DNA of 64,000 bases from Dendrolimus kikuchii (Eukaryota > Arthropoda > Insecta > Lepidoptera > Lasiocampidae): positions 17,409,435 to 17,473,434 of the forward strand of contig CM034389.1 in the NCBI GenBank assembly GCA_019925095.2, given 5' to 3'. Under the pieces are notes generated by a model. That model was not told the DNA's origin. It saw only the letters and a program-made list of their open reading frames with translations, and ran no database searches. Position numbers and translations under genes: made by a program. This document shows, piece after piece, positions 13,260-25,200 of this stretch; position 1 is the first letter of the stretch; the number at the start of each line of letters is the position of its first letter.

Positions 13260-16200
13260 ATTAAAATTAAGTAATACTTATTTCGTAGGAAAGCTTACGA
13301 TAACGTTACAAATTACGTTTTATGGGTGTGTCAGCCATACTGTCATATCCATGCAGGAACGGAGAAAGTATACAATTTCCTGCGGCCTGGCGGTCTGTCG
13401 TAAGAAGCGACTAAACAACCCACAGCCAGGTGGTACGGTATTTGCTCGACTGGATGGCGACCACCCCTGGTCTAGAGTATGCCGCCATAACAACCTTGTG
13501 TTGAGTTCCGGCATTAGTGACCAGGTTCCAGTCTCCTTTAAGAGAGCAGCAGCGCATTTGTAGCACCTTTGGTGTTGCAAATGTCCATAGGCGATGGTAA
13601 CCGCTTTCCATCAAGTGGGCCGTCTGCCTGTCTGCTGAACTCCTGCAATAAAAAATTAAAAAAAAATCTGTACTATTCGGAATAGACTTTAGTATTCTTC
13701 TTCCATGTCTCTATTTACTTACATTTGGCAGTGGCCGCCTGTAAGCTAGCAGCGAGAGCAACAACGGCCCCGCGCTCCGCCAAGGCATGTAGCGGTCTCC
13801 CATGCGCACCACCAGCCGCTCGTCCGCCGCCAGCGACGCGCCCATCGCGCAAAACTCCTCGAACGGCAGTGCGCGTGATACCATCTCTTCACGAACATAT
13901 ATGCCCACTTGGCCTCTGTTGTAACATAGATAGATACGGTCTTGTTCATACTGAGTTAGAGTAAGTTTGAATGCTTCTTTATGGTTCTTGAAAAACAAAA
14001 AATGTGAATCAAAAACAAAATCTATGAGACTGCGACGTTTTGTGAGATGATAAAAAGTATCTCATTAGATTTGTTTGTTCTTTCTTTATTATATACTAGG
14101 ACTTCGTCCACGTTTGAAATTCCCGCGGGATTCCCGGGACACAAAGCATCGCAGCATTTAAAAAAGAATGTAAGCTATCGTTTTAGTGGAAACTGTCGGA
14201 ATAAGCTAATTTTTATGCATCCGAACAACTTAAAACAGTTACCTGGAAAAATCCCGCGAGAGTCTCGGGATAAAAAATACCATATATTTTATTACATTAA
14301 ATTTGATATCGATCAGTAAAATATCACATTGGAATTCGTTTTTTTTTTATCTGACCATTTTAAAACATTCCCGCAGGATTGCCAGAATAAAAAGTAGCGC
14401 AGAGTTTAAGCCTAAAAATTAGCTGCCGATCAGCGGAAACCGTATCGAAATCGGCCCAGTAGTTATTACGTGAATCCCGAACAAACAGACAAGAAACCTT
14501 AAAAAAATTGCATCGTGTTCTCCATCGTTTATAGTCTATTCTAGTTGTTTTTTTAGTAGCTTCAATGTACAGACGTTGCACGTTTAGAATTTTATAATAT
14601 TATAGATATTGTGGAATCTAAGATTAAAATTTTTGTTGACTTTTATATCTTCCCACTTAAGTGAGAAAATATAAATCTATTTTGCACGAATTTTAAAAAA
14701 TTTCGAATCTATTTCAAAGTTATCTGAAGGTCAGAGAAGTACAGGCGTTTTCGTTCATCTTATTTCTATCAAATATGTAATACATATTATGTCATTTAAC
14801 TACAACCTATATAAAATCGTAAACACATTACGGCTAAATGTTTTAATACTGTACTGGGTTGTACTGTGTAATAACTGATACAGGCACAGACAAACAAGTT
14901 ATATATGCAGTATATATGCAAGTATATATACAGGTATATGTGCAGAACATAAAACTAAACACCTTGAGTATGGCAAACTTTTAGATTCCGAGGCTATAAG
15001 GACAAAATTTTATATAGTTATTTGATTCATTGCGTATAATTAGAATAACTTGACATACAATATTATAAAACTTTGTTATATTGTAAAAGTATGCAAAACA
15101 TTTATAGAAACACTATGAAATACTTAAAACTGTAAGGATATGGAAAACTTAATTAATTTTATACTGACTTGGCTAATATTTTCTCGTCGTCATCAGAATC
15201 GAGTGTCGGTGGTTCAAGTGAAGCCGGCGACTGAGGCAATGACGGCCCATTGCCTGATTCGTACTCTTCCTCGGTAGGGCCTGCGTTCGCGTGATGCGTT
15301 TCATTTGGTGGGCCTACAGAGAATGGACTGTTTAATGGCAGATTACGTAAACTGGGTTCATACTAGGTTTTCTATTATATTTTCATGAAATTTGGAACAA
15401 TATATTGCGATATAATTAATATATACTTTAAAAAACGAGAGATGAGTGTAGAATACCATATAATAATAAATATAATATAAGAATAACAGAATACAAGTTA
15501 AGCCATGTGAACATAATATGGTTATTGTAAGTAGTAAAATTTAAAAATTATATAGACAATAAAATATGGGAATATTTTAAACTCTTTTAAATTTTCTGGT
15601 CTGGTAGGAATGACCTTTCACATTTCATATTAGTTCATATGTTAAAATCGGACCTTAGTGAAATTGTATCTTTGAATATTGTATGTTTGACTTTCGCCAA
15701 ACATCGGAATTTTAGAAGCAACACGAAAAGTTATATTATGTGTTAGTTACTAGGCAGATTCATGTATTTTTGGAATATATAATTGCACAAGAGAACGTCA
15801 ACCCTTGTTGTTTTTCAGGAGAAATTTGTAAATTCATATCTTTATAATAGTAATAAATACCCGTGTAAATCGCTCATAAATAATTCAAATTAGTTGTAAG
15901 TGTAAATACAGGAATATAATTTTATATTAGCAAAAGCCAACTTACCAGCGCGATATCTTTCTGTGTGGTGTTTGGGGAAATAGAGATCAGGGTCGACCTG
16001 CCCTCGGTCCAGATCGTCCAAATAGACGCCTTCCGCGGCGTCAGCGGGGTCGCGGGAGGACATGAAGCGGAACATGCCACTGAGCACGCCGCGACGAGCA
16101 GCTCGCTCCTCGTCCGAACTGAGCGGTTCAGTAGGTGACGCTGGTTCGGCGGGTGACGCGGGAGACGGTGGGGAGTCCACGCACGGGGGCGACTCGGCCC

Positions 16201-19200
16201 CTCTCACCGGTGGTCCCGGCAATTCACCCCATCTCCATGACTGCGACGATTTATCACCGGCTGTTGTCCTTGATAATTCCACTTCTGTATCAGATTGTAC
16301 TGGAGTACCACTTCTTGAACCCCGTCTGTGGAGTATTCTTGACTTAAATAATTGTTTGTTCCACGATTATGTATTGCGGCCCGTGCCAAACTTAAAGCCC
16401 TTTCCAGATTAGTCGTCGAAGACTGCACAATAATTAAATTCATAAGAAATATATTGTGCAGCCAAGTTTGGCATAAACGATACGAGTACCAAGCGTAGTT
16501 GATATTATTTGCACTACTTGAAGACGATTCAAAATTTGTTAAGTAGCCAGTACAAGTAAGTGATCATGATATTTTAATAGGGTTACGCGACTGTGTAGTA
16601 CAATGACAGCAAAGTGATCAAATCATCACTAAAAGGTGTAAAATTAAATGGAAAACACGAATATAACCTATTAAAAAATCTAACCACTTTGATACGTTTG
16701 TCGATAATAATAACCAATAGCAGCTGCTGTTACGTGACATAGAGTAAATTAACCTTCCGAATAGATGAAATAAAGTTGTACCTTAAAATGTAAAAATAAA
16801 TTCCAAACATAATGAAACAATACCTGTTACAACTGTTTACTAAATAAGTCAGGGTACAATATATATCTTCTTTTAATTTTTTATTAAATAAGCTTTTAGT
16901 CAATTCGGTGATATTACAAAATAGGTTTGAAACTCTGTTTACTACTTAATTACGATAAGCATGAAATTGCAAGTTACGAATGTGTTATTATAAAGTTTAG
17001 TAATAACTAAAAAACTATTGTGTATGATGTATGATAAAATGATTTATAATGTATGACCAATTTTTTGGATTTTACTAAAATTGAATACATACAATGTCTG
17101 CATCCAAAACGATTTTATATGACATAGATAAAACAGTTTCCATATAGAGGAAGATTGTTGTAGTTGAAGAGCATTGCACATTATCACGGCCAGGAAACAT
17201 TAATCGGAAATAAATTTAGCGCGTGAGTCACATTTCGTGGAGAATTTTAACAAAGTAACAGAGGTCATTACTATATATTACTGTTTTCATTTCTCATATT
17301 CTGAAAGTACGATTGCAGTTGCCTAATCACAGGGATGAAAACAGCACTTTTCGTCCCTGGGAAACGATTCTTCGTGCTGTCAAAACATTTAGAAAAGTAT
17401 GCAATTTATGCAAACCATAGATAATACATGCGACTCATGTCACAACTTTTTTACAGCCATTGTTAAATCGCGGCATAAATTGTAATAAAAAAATATCAAA
17501 AATTTTGTAATATCATTTTATACTTTTAAATTACTTTCGACTAAATTATAATTCGATTTACATAAATTTGAGCTAGTATTATTACTATCATCAGTGACAA
17601 AAAATAATACTGGCTGGTAGAACGCTACAGAAAAAAAACTTAGGTTTCATATCTGTCGCACATGATGACGTTTCATCAGATTTAGATATGGATTTAACGC
17701 CTGATTTGATTAGAGAAATAGTTGTTTGTTTAACTAATTAGTTTTTATTTACTTTCCTCATATATTAAATGAAATGCAGAGTGTTAACTTGGGGTGAAAG
17801 GCCTATTTAGGCACTCGAATTACAAGCGTCATCACTACGCTCGTGCGCCAAAGAATCTCGAGCCTAAATAGGTCACTTTCACCTCTAGCGTAACAATCTA
17901 CTATTAGTATCTTGGTTTTTATTTTAATCTATAGATATTGTGAATGGTTTTCATTTTTCGTGGACAAATGTTATTATTGTTGAAATTATTTATATTGTCC
18001 AATAAAAATATACTTTGTGACTGGACGAACTTAGAGTTATAGTTTGCGCCCGTCTCCAAAGTAGCTTTAGAAGACTGCATAATAGTTACCAGATTTTACA
18101 TAAAGCGTCTATTGTGCAATCACTTATTACTGTAACATTTGGCGCGGTCTTCTAAAATTTTCGGGGCTACCTTACATTTTGTGGGATATTTTTTTAAAGT
18201 TTATCTACTAAGAGAATCTGTATTACATTTCATACAAATCAGGTAACAACTTCACATACCAGAACAGATACGAACAAATTTATTTATGTATATACAGGTG
18301 AATTTTTAAGTTGGCCTTCAGGACCAAATCCTAAACTATACGAAATACCGACACACACTCAAAGGAGTCTCGAGGCCGATTTTAACGAAAACTAAAGTGG
18401 TATCATTAGATTTTTGAAAAATCAATTACCTTTGTCAGGAATCCAGTCGGCTGTTTTTGAAAAATAAACATAACCTGTAGTGTTTTATACCAAATCATAG
18501 TGTAGTGTGTCGGAGCAATTTCTGTGAAGGAATGTCAAACGGCAAACCAGGAGAAAGAGTTGTGTTTGAACTAAATGTTGTATTTTCCATACATTAATTA
18601 AATCTCACCTTATTTTATTAAATATGGAAATGATGAACATTATCCTATTTTTATAATGCATGTATAAATTAATATTCAAAACACACGTTATTTTATCCCA
18701 ATCAGTCAGATTAGTCAAATGTGTAAACATTTATTGTCTTCAAATATGGAAAAGAGAAGGTTTTGTTCAAAAATAAACCTTTCCTTTGGTTTGCCCTTTG
18801 ATATTCCTTCACAGAAATCGATCCTTACAAGCTACACTATGATTTGGTATAATAATACTGGGTATGCTAAACTTTTCTAATTTAACGGATTCGATTCCTG
18901 AAAAAGGTAATTGATTTATCAAAAATCTAATGAAACCACTTTCGTTTTCGTTAAAATCGGCCTCGAGACTCTCCTTTAAGTGTTTTACGCTATTCAGCAT
19001 AGTTTAGGATTTGGCCCTGAAGGCCCACTTGAAAAATTCAGCTCTGTGTGGATCAGAATAAAACAAATATTTAACTTCCTTGTATATAACAGTAAGTCAG
19101 TTATTTAACAGTAAATCAATAATTATTTAGTATTTGTCTTATTTTCGCTGATAAATAGAGTCTATTCTGCAATAAAATAATAATAACACGAAATCATGAT

Positions 19201-22200
19201 TAATTCGCTGCCTTCTATGATTTCTTATAAGACGGAAATGTCACAAATTACATGTGGATGATAAGCATAGCAACTATTCTACGCTGATATTAAAAACTAA
19301 TTACGTTAGTCAATATACGCAGCCTTGTATAATTTCAAAGTTATGATAAGCGTGATTTCATATAAAAGTTACTCAAGCATCAAATTTTAAATTCAGTATT
19401 TGATACCAAATTTGAGGATATAATTAAACTCTCAAGGAGACTATAATTAGCGGTTTTTTACCTTTTCTAAATTTTATCTCTATTACAATGTATCAAATAC
19501 CAAGAAAATGTTATGTCACATTGCAAATTAGGAGCACACAATTAAATGGTGAGTCGACAAAGCAATGCGTGTATACAATGTATTTATTATTGATAATGAT
19601 TATTACGCATGTCTCGAGGCAGCGTGCACCTCAAAGGCAGTGTCCGACAACGCCAATGGGATACGGTTGTCACCATTCAGGTTCAGATTGGACATCTCTT
19701 CACTGTAACCAGGCGACAATTCAAAAACACAGAAAACAATGAACCCAAAACTTGAAATTAAGAAAACGATGAAACATCATTAGATTAAGCGTTAATGTAT
19801 TGACAAATTAGCGAGACTCACCTTAGGCTAACTGCATTGACCTCAGTATCACTGAAAAAACTTATGTTTGTCGAGTTGGGCATCGATACTGAATGCGAGA
19901 CGCGTTGTTCAGACCCCGCACGATCGGATTGACTAGAAACAGAACTTGTCGACGACTTTCTCTGATGCTTCTTCTTGGAACTTACTTTTCTAGTCTTCTT
20001 TTTTTTCTTTCCGTTCCCATTTTGTTTCATTTCATCACTAGGCGCGACGTCTATCGGCCTGAAGTCGTTGTGCGCGCTGATTTTGTGCACGGCCTGTTTC
20101 GCCTCGCTCTCGTCCTCACCTAGTTGCGTCGCGGCAAAGGTCTTTGGCCCCCTATCATCAGTCCAATCGGTGCCTTCGTCCAATCCTTCCATTTCAAACA
20201 AAGCGTCATTATCATGGGTTATGTTTTCCTCTTTGGTGGTAGGCTTTTTTAATTTACTTAAATCAGGTTTCTGCATTGTTTTTCCGTCAGCTGTATACCT
20301 ATAAATAACATAATGGCATAAAAATTTAAAAGACATCGTTCTGCACGCTGACTTACTAATTGTGTGCTTGAAATAATTAACTGTGGTGTTTACTTTTTTA
20401 TTCATACTCTATATCTATTATCGCGGTTAGCCAATGTGAATAATGCACATATGTATTTTTATGAAGTTCGCTTTCGAATTACAAGTATATATAAATATAA
20501 ATTTTATTTGTGAAGAGACATTACCTTTTGCTATTGTAATATACACGTACAAGTCATTATAAAAGTTATCATAAAAGGTTTATGATCTTCGATACCAGTA
20601 TTTGAAGAAAATTAACATAAAATATAGCTAAAAACTATGTATAATCAAATTATGCGACAGCACGCACCTCCTTTTAGTGTAGTCCGATGCTTGACCATGA
20701 TCAGGCTCGACTGCTGAGAGAGAATTCCGTCTGCGGGGCTCATAGAGCTCGTCAAATCGTGCCGCGGGTATAGGCGAGGTGGCCAGATGCGCTGAGCACT
20801 CCGCCTCATCTTCACCCACTTCTTCAACGAAAAACGCTTCCCCAGATTCCCCCAATTTCATATGAATGTTTAAAGGCTCGCCATTTAGCTCCAGGTCTAC
20901 CTGTGAATCATATTATTAAGACTGTAAAATAACGTATTACAAAAGTGGAAGCGTTATTTTTCAACAATTCATTAAACAACTCTTATTTTGGCATTACACT
21001 ATTCGTAGTAACGTTTTTAAATTTCTTTCTACGGTAAGTATGAAATAAAATAGGGACTTTTGGTATGATACACCATAATAATAAAACAGGTGGCCGGATG
21101 AAGATAACTTGTGTGCCAAATTTTCTTCAATATTCACGTTTAGACTCTTACCCCACATTGGCGTTTCTCCAAATTTCATACGCTGTGAATAAGACGCATA
21201 TTTCTCATCTCGATTTGGCAATGTATCTCTAAAACTGTTGTTGTGTAGAGTATTATTTTAAAAGCTTATAGAACTACAAATATTGCTTCTATATTTAGAA
21301 AACTTACATCAAATAAGATTCGCAAGAAATTCTAGTTACTAAATGAAATGATTCTATTTAGAAAATGATTTTAATATCAGGAAGATTCTAGATCAAGCAG
21401 AAGTCTCCCTCGGCGGCAATGCACTGGAGCCACGTTGGCGGCACCCCGCGCCGTAACTAGAATAATTATTTATATATCCGTCAACATACTGACTACATAT
21501 TATAATCTGCGAATGAATCTGTAGTAACTGGCGTGGAATGGAATCTTGTGACGTAGCTAAATCTCGATCGTCATTTCTTTCACTAAGCATGTGTCATCAG
21601 ATCCGTTTAATAATTTTGATGACTACTATTAAATTATATTTATAGAATAAAATTAAAATCATAAAAAATCGAGTTCCTCTTAGACAAATTAGTTTTTTTT
21701 TTCGAGCCAGATTAAATTCGTATTTGGGCCACGACATTCGCCTTTTAGTAGTCTATTCTGTTTTTAGTAATGAAGGTTGTTCATAGATAGTACTTTAATA
21801 TGTAGTCCTGATTGTTACTTCCACTTTATTATCATTGTCGCAAATGGCACTAGTTAATACATGCACAACTAGATGGCGCTGACTAATAATTATACATGAT
21901 ATAGTTTAGCTCATATTACATAGTAACCTTTTTGTATTTTAATCTTAGTTCAGTTCAATAAACCAGTACAACAGTCTAAGTAAGTGTTTTATTTAGTGCA
22001 AGCTAGGTCACCTTGGACATATTTTGGTCCTACGGAGCTGGATATAAGTGAAGTGAAGTGAATTGAAGTGTAGTGTAATGTAGTGTAGTGAAGTGTAGTG
22101 TAGTGAAGTGTGGATTGCAGTGCTCCCTGTTGGATTGTGGTGCGCCCTTCCCCCCCGGATTGCAGTGTTTCCTGGTGGATTGCGGTGTTCCCCTTGGATT

Positions 22201-25200
22201 GCGGTGCCCCCTCCGTCCCCTAGATTGCGGTGCACCCCCCACCCCCGTGGATTGCGGTGCTCCCCCCCGTCGGGATTACGGTGCTCCCCCCACAGCCTCC
22301 GGATTGCGGTGCCCGCCCCCTCGCCCCCTCTGTGAGATCGCAGCGCACCCCTCCTCCTGTCGGATTGCAGTGAGAACAACACCTCCCCGTGGACAGCAGA
22401 GCCCCCCCCCTCTCTTGGATGAATTATAGTACACTCCCCAGAGTTAAATAGCCACAACCAAGGTCAAAATACATCGCTTCCGGGTTCCAGAGTTTCCCCA
22501 CTCTATTATAGGAGGGTTGCTCAGTGTTGTCAAAAAATACATGTGATATGAGGTCAATTTACCACGGTTTTAGATCAATAAACTTAGATCAAACGTTTCT
22601 TAGTGAATTTGTGAACCAATAAAAGTGCAAACAAAAAACTGTAAGTACAATATTATTTCTTCAAAAATATAAGTGTGAAGAAATCAGTTAGAGAAGCATT
22701 TACGAACTTTAAAGTAGTATACCTATATATTAATAATTGTATCTAGTTGTATATAGCATTTAGTTTTACATTACATTTAACATTTAAAATTAAAATTGGT
22801 ATTGTTATTTGGACGAGTAAAAATGGAAGGTTTAATTAATGTCCAAAAAAATATTCTTCATTGTATAGAAAAAGCTTTTGTTACCTTTCGAAACTGCTCA
22901 AAAGAAACACTTTCAATTGAATATGTGCATGCTAGATTAGAAAACTTAGAAAAAGATTGGGACTTGTTTCACAAAAATAACGCACATTTGTATAAAATTA
23001 GTTCACCTGATTTATTAGCCGCATCTAGTTATGTAACTGCAGAGATATACATTTGTACTGAGGATTGTTACTTGAATTATAAATGTGAATTAAAAACACT
23101 TATTAATAAATTAATTTCTAATACTTGTTCAATAAATCAAAACCAAAATGCAGAACATAATTCATCTCAATCAGTTAAACTTCCAAAAATAATAATTCCT
23201 ATGTTTTCTGGTAAATATTCCGAATGGATAACTTTTCGAGATATGTTTATTACACTTATACATAACAATAGTTCACTCAATGATGTCCAAAAGTTACACT
23301 ATCTAAAAGCTCACTTAACCGGAGAAGCAGAACAATTAATTAGATATATCCCCATAAGTAATTCAAATTATAAACAATGTTGGTCTCAATTAGAAAATCG
23401 TTATGACAACAAGCGTTATCAATGTAATTCTATATTAAAAAGATTATTAGCTCAACGGTGTAGAAATTCGGAATCTGCAACAAACATAAAAGAACTACTC
23501 GATACTACAAATGATTGTTTAAGAGCTCTTCAAAACCTAGACATAGATATAGCTCATTGGGATCCCATAATTATTTACATAATTTCTGCTAAACTTGATG
23601 ACGAAACACGGAAGGAATGGGAGCTAAATGTATCTTATAAAAGTCCAAATGATTTGCCAGCGTATGAAGAATTTCATAAGTTTTTAGAGAGCCGTTTCCG
23701 TGCTCTTGAATGCATTGAACATGAAATTTCACCATTTGATGCCATGAGATCAGAAATTCATAATAACAATGCACGCTTAAATGATAATAATTTATTACCT
23801 TGTGAGTTTTGTTTAAAGGTCCACAAATTGTGTTTTTGCAAAATGTTTGCTAGACAAGATATTGAATTTCGTCTTAATTTTGTAAAAAAAAAAAAATTAT
23901 GTTTAAATTGTTTAGGAAGTAATCATACTGTACATTACTGCAATAAAAATAACTCATGTCGTATATGTAATAAAAGACATCACTCTTTATTACATCCAAA
24001 AGAAGAAAATAATAGTTCAAACTCAGAAAATATAAATATTAATGTTATGCATACACGCGTTATCCCCGAAAGAGAACAGTCCAACATCTTAGAAGCAACT
24101 AAAATGTATAATAGGTCAAATAGAATTTCAAATAATAGCAAAAAAAATACAAGATTCTTGACATAAATCCCAAAAATATATTATTTAAGATATGTAAATA
24201 TTACAACATCAAAAATCAAAGACAGAAGGCAGCATAGAGAAACAAGTGTATTTTGAAAAGGTAACTTTAATAATTAACTGTTACCGTGCGATCTCATACA
24301 ACATACAATTGAAAATGTATGTGTTTTTTTTTATGTTTGATATAGTAGCATAGGCATATATATTCGTAATGTTGTTTATGCAACAAAAGATCAATAAGCC
24401 ATAACTTTAGCCCACAAGTGTTTAGTGCAATTGACCAATCATTTGTTTATTATTTCATATCATAATATAATTAGTTTTAAGAATGTCTTAGTTCCTTTAT
24501 TTTAAATAGGTAATAATATTCTGTTCATTAAAGTTTAGCATTAAGTAATATTTTGTATTTTTATAGTTTGATTAATTTTAAGTTCTCAATGTTTATTTTG
24601 CCAAACCTAGGTCAATTGGTTATACCATTATACTAAGAAAAATGTTATACTTTAAAAACATGCCATTCACCAAATAATTAGTGTATGTTTGTTTAAGTAC
24701 ATTTTGGCACTAAATGTCCTTGGCCGGCCGTATGTCGCAAATGGCACTAGTTAATACATGCACAACTAGATGGCGCTGACTAATAATTATACATGATATA
24801 GTTTAGCTCATATTACATAGTAACCTTTTTGTATTTTAATCTTAGTTCAGTTCAATAAACCAGTACAACAGTCTAAGTAAGTGTTTTATTTAGTGCAAGC
24901 TAGGTCACCTTGGACAATCATATTTTATATACCTGCGCAACACATGTATCAACTTTTTGATTAGTTTTGATACTCTGTTTAATTATGAAATTTAACTTAT
25001 TGTGACCTTCAATTTTTAAATGATTTCGTCTACAAAAATATATTAAATAACTAAACGTCGGTTGAAAACTGGGGTTTTTCCAGAATTATTTATACTGGTT
25101 GATTGTCATTCCTAATATTCTTCTTCGACGTGAAAACTAACTTCATATGATCGTATTTTATGATACGTAACTTCTCACATAACATGCGATTTTACAGTGA

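Larger units (their letters stand above)
21836..24916 (+). mobile_element. BEL/Pao-type LTR retrotransposon, gag-only, identical LTRs
   Basis: A complete 3,081-bp element in lipin intron 1, antisense to the gene. The two 184-bp LTRs (21836-22019 and 24733-24916) are identical as read, and 5-bp target duplications ATCAT flank it (21831-21835 and 24917-24921), the length usual for BEL/Pao. The internal part has a possible primer binding site beginning TGGTCCTACGGAG at 22025, a repetitive C-rich leader, one gag-like gene and about 570 bp of non-coding AT-rich DNA. No protease, reverse transcriptase, RNase H or integrase is present, so it must depend on enzymes from a related full-length element. 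Identical LTRs imply a recent insertion. Confidence 0.92.

Noticed and set aside
13746..13964. Alternative frames on both strands over lipin exon 7
   Set aside because: The frame with [14 protein letters not shown] matches lipin and joins exon 8 in phase; the others do not.
16204..16443. Protein-like minus-strand frame ([17 protein letters not shown]) upstream of lipin exon 5
   Set aside because: It runs into exon 5 in a different frame from the conserved [15 protein letters not shown] frame and has no way to splice into it; treated as chance.
22107..22440. CRISPR-like look of the GGATTGCGGTGC array
   Set aside because: Units vary in length and sequence, spacers are C-runs rather than unique sequence, and the array is inside a eukaryotic LTR element.
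22008..22457. Long open frames on both strands over the C-rich array (up to 149 codons)
   Set aside because: Repeat-driven frames with proline, glycine and arginine runs; not genes.
22796..22822. Upstream start for the Gag-like protein at 22796
   Set aside because: The codon there is TTG; the first ATG is at 22823 and gives a normal Gag N-terminus.
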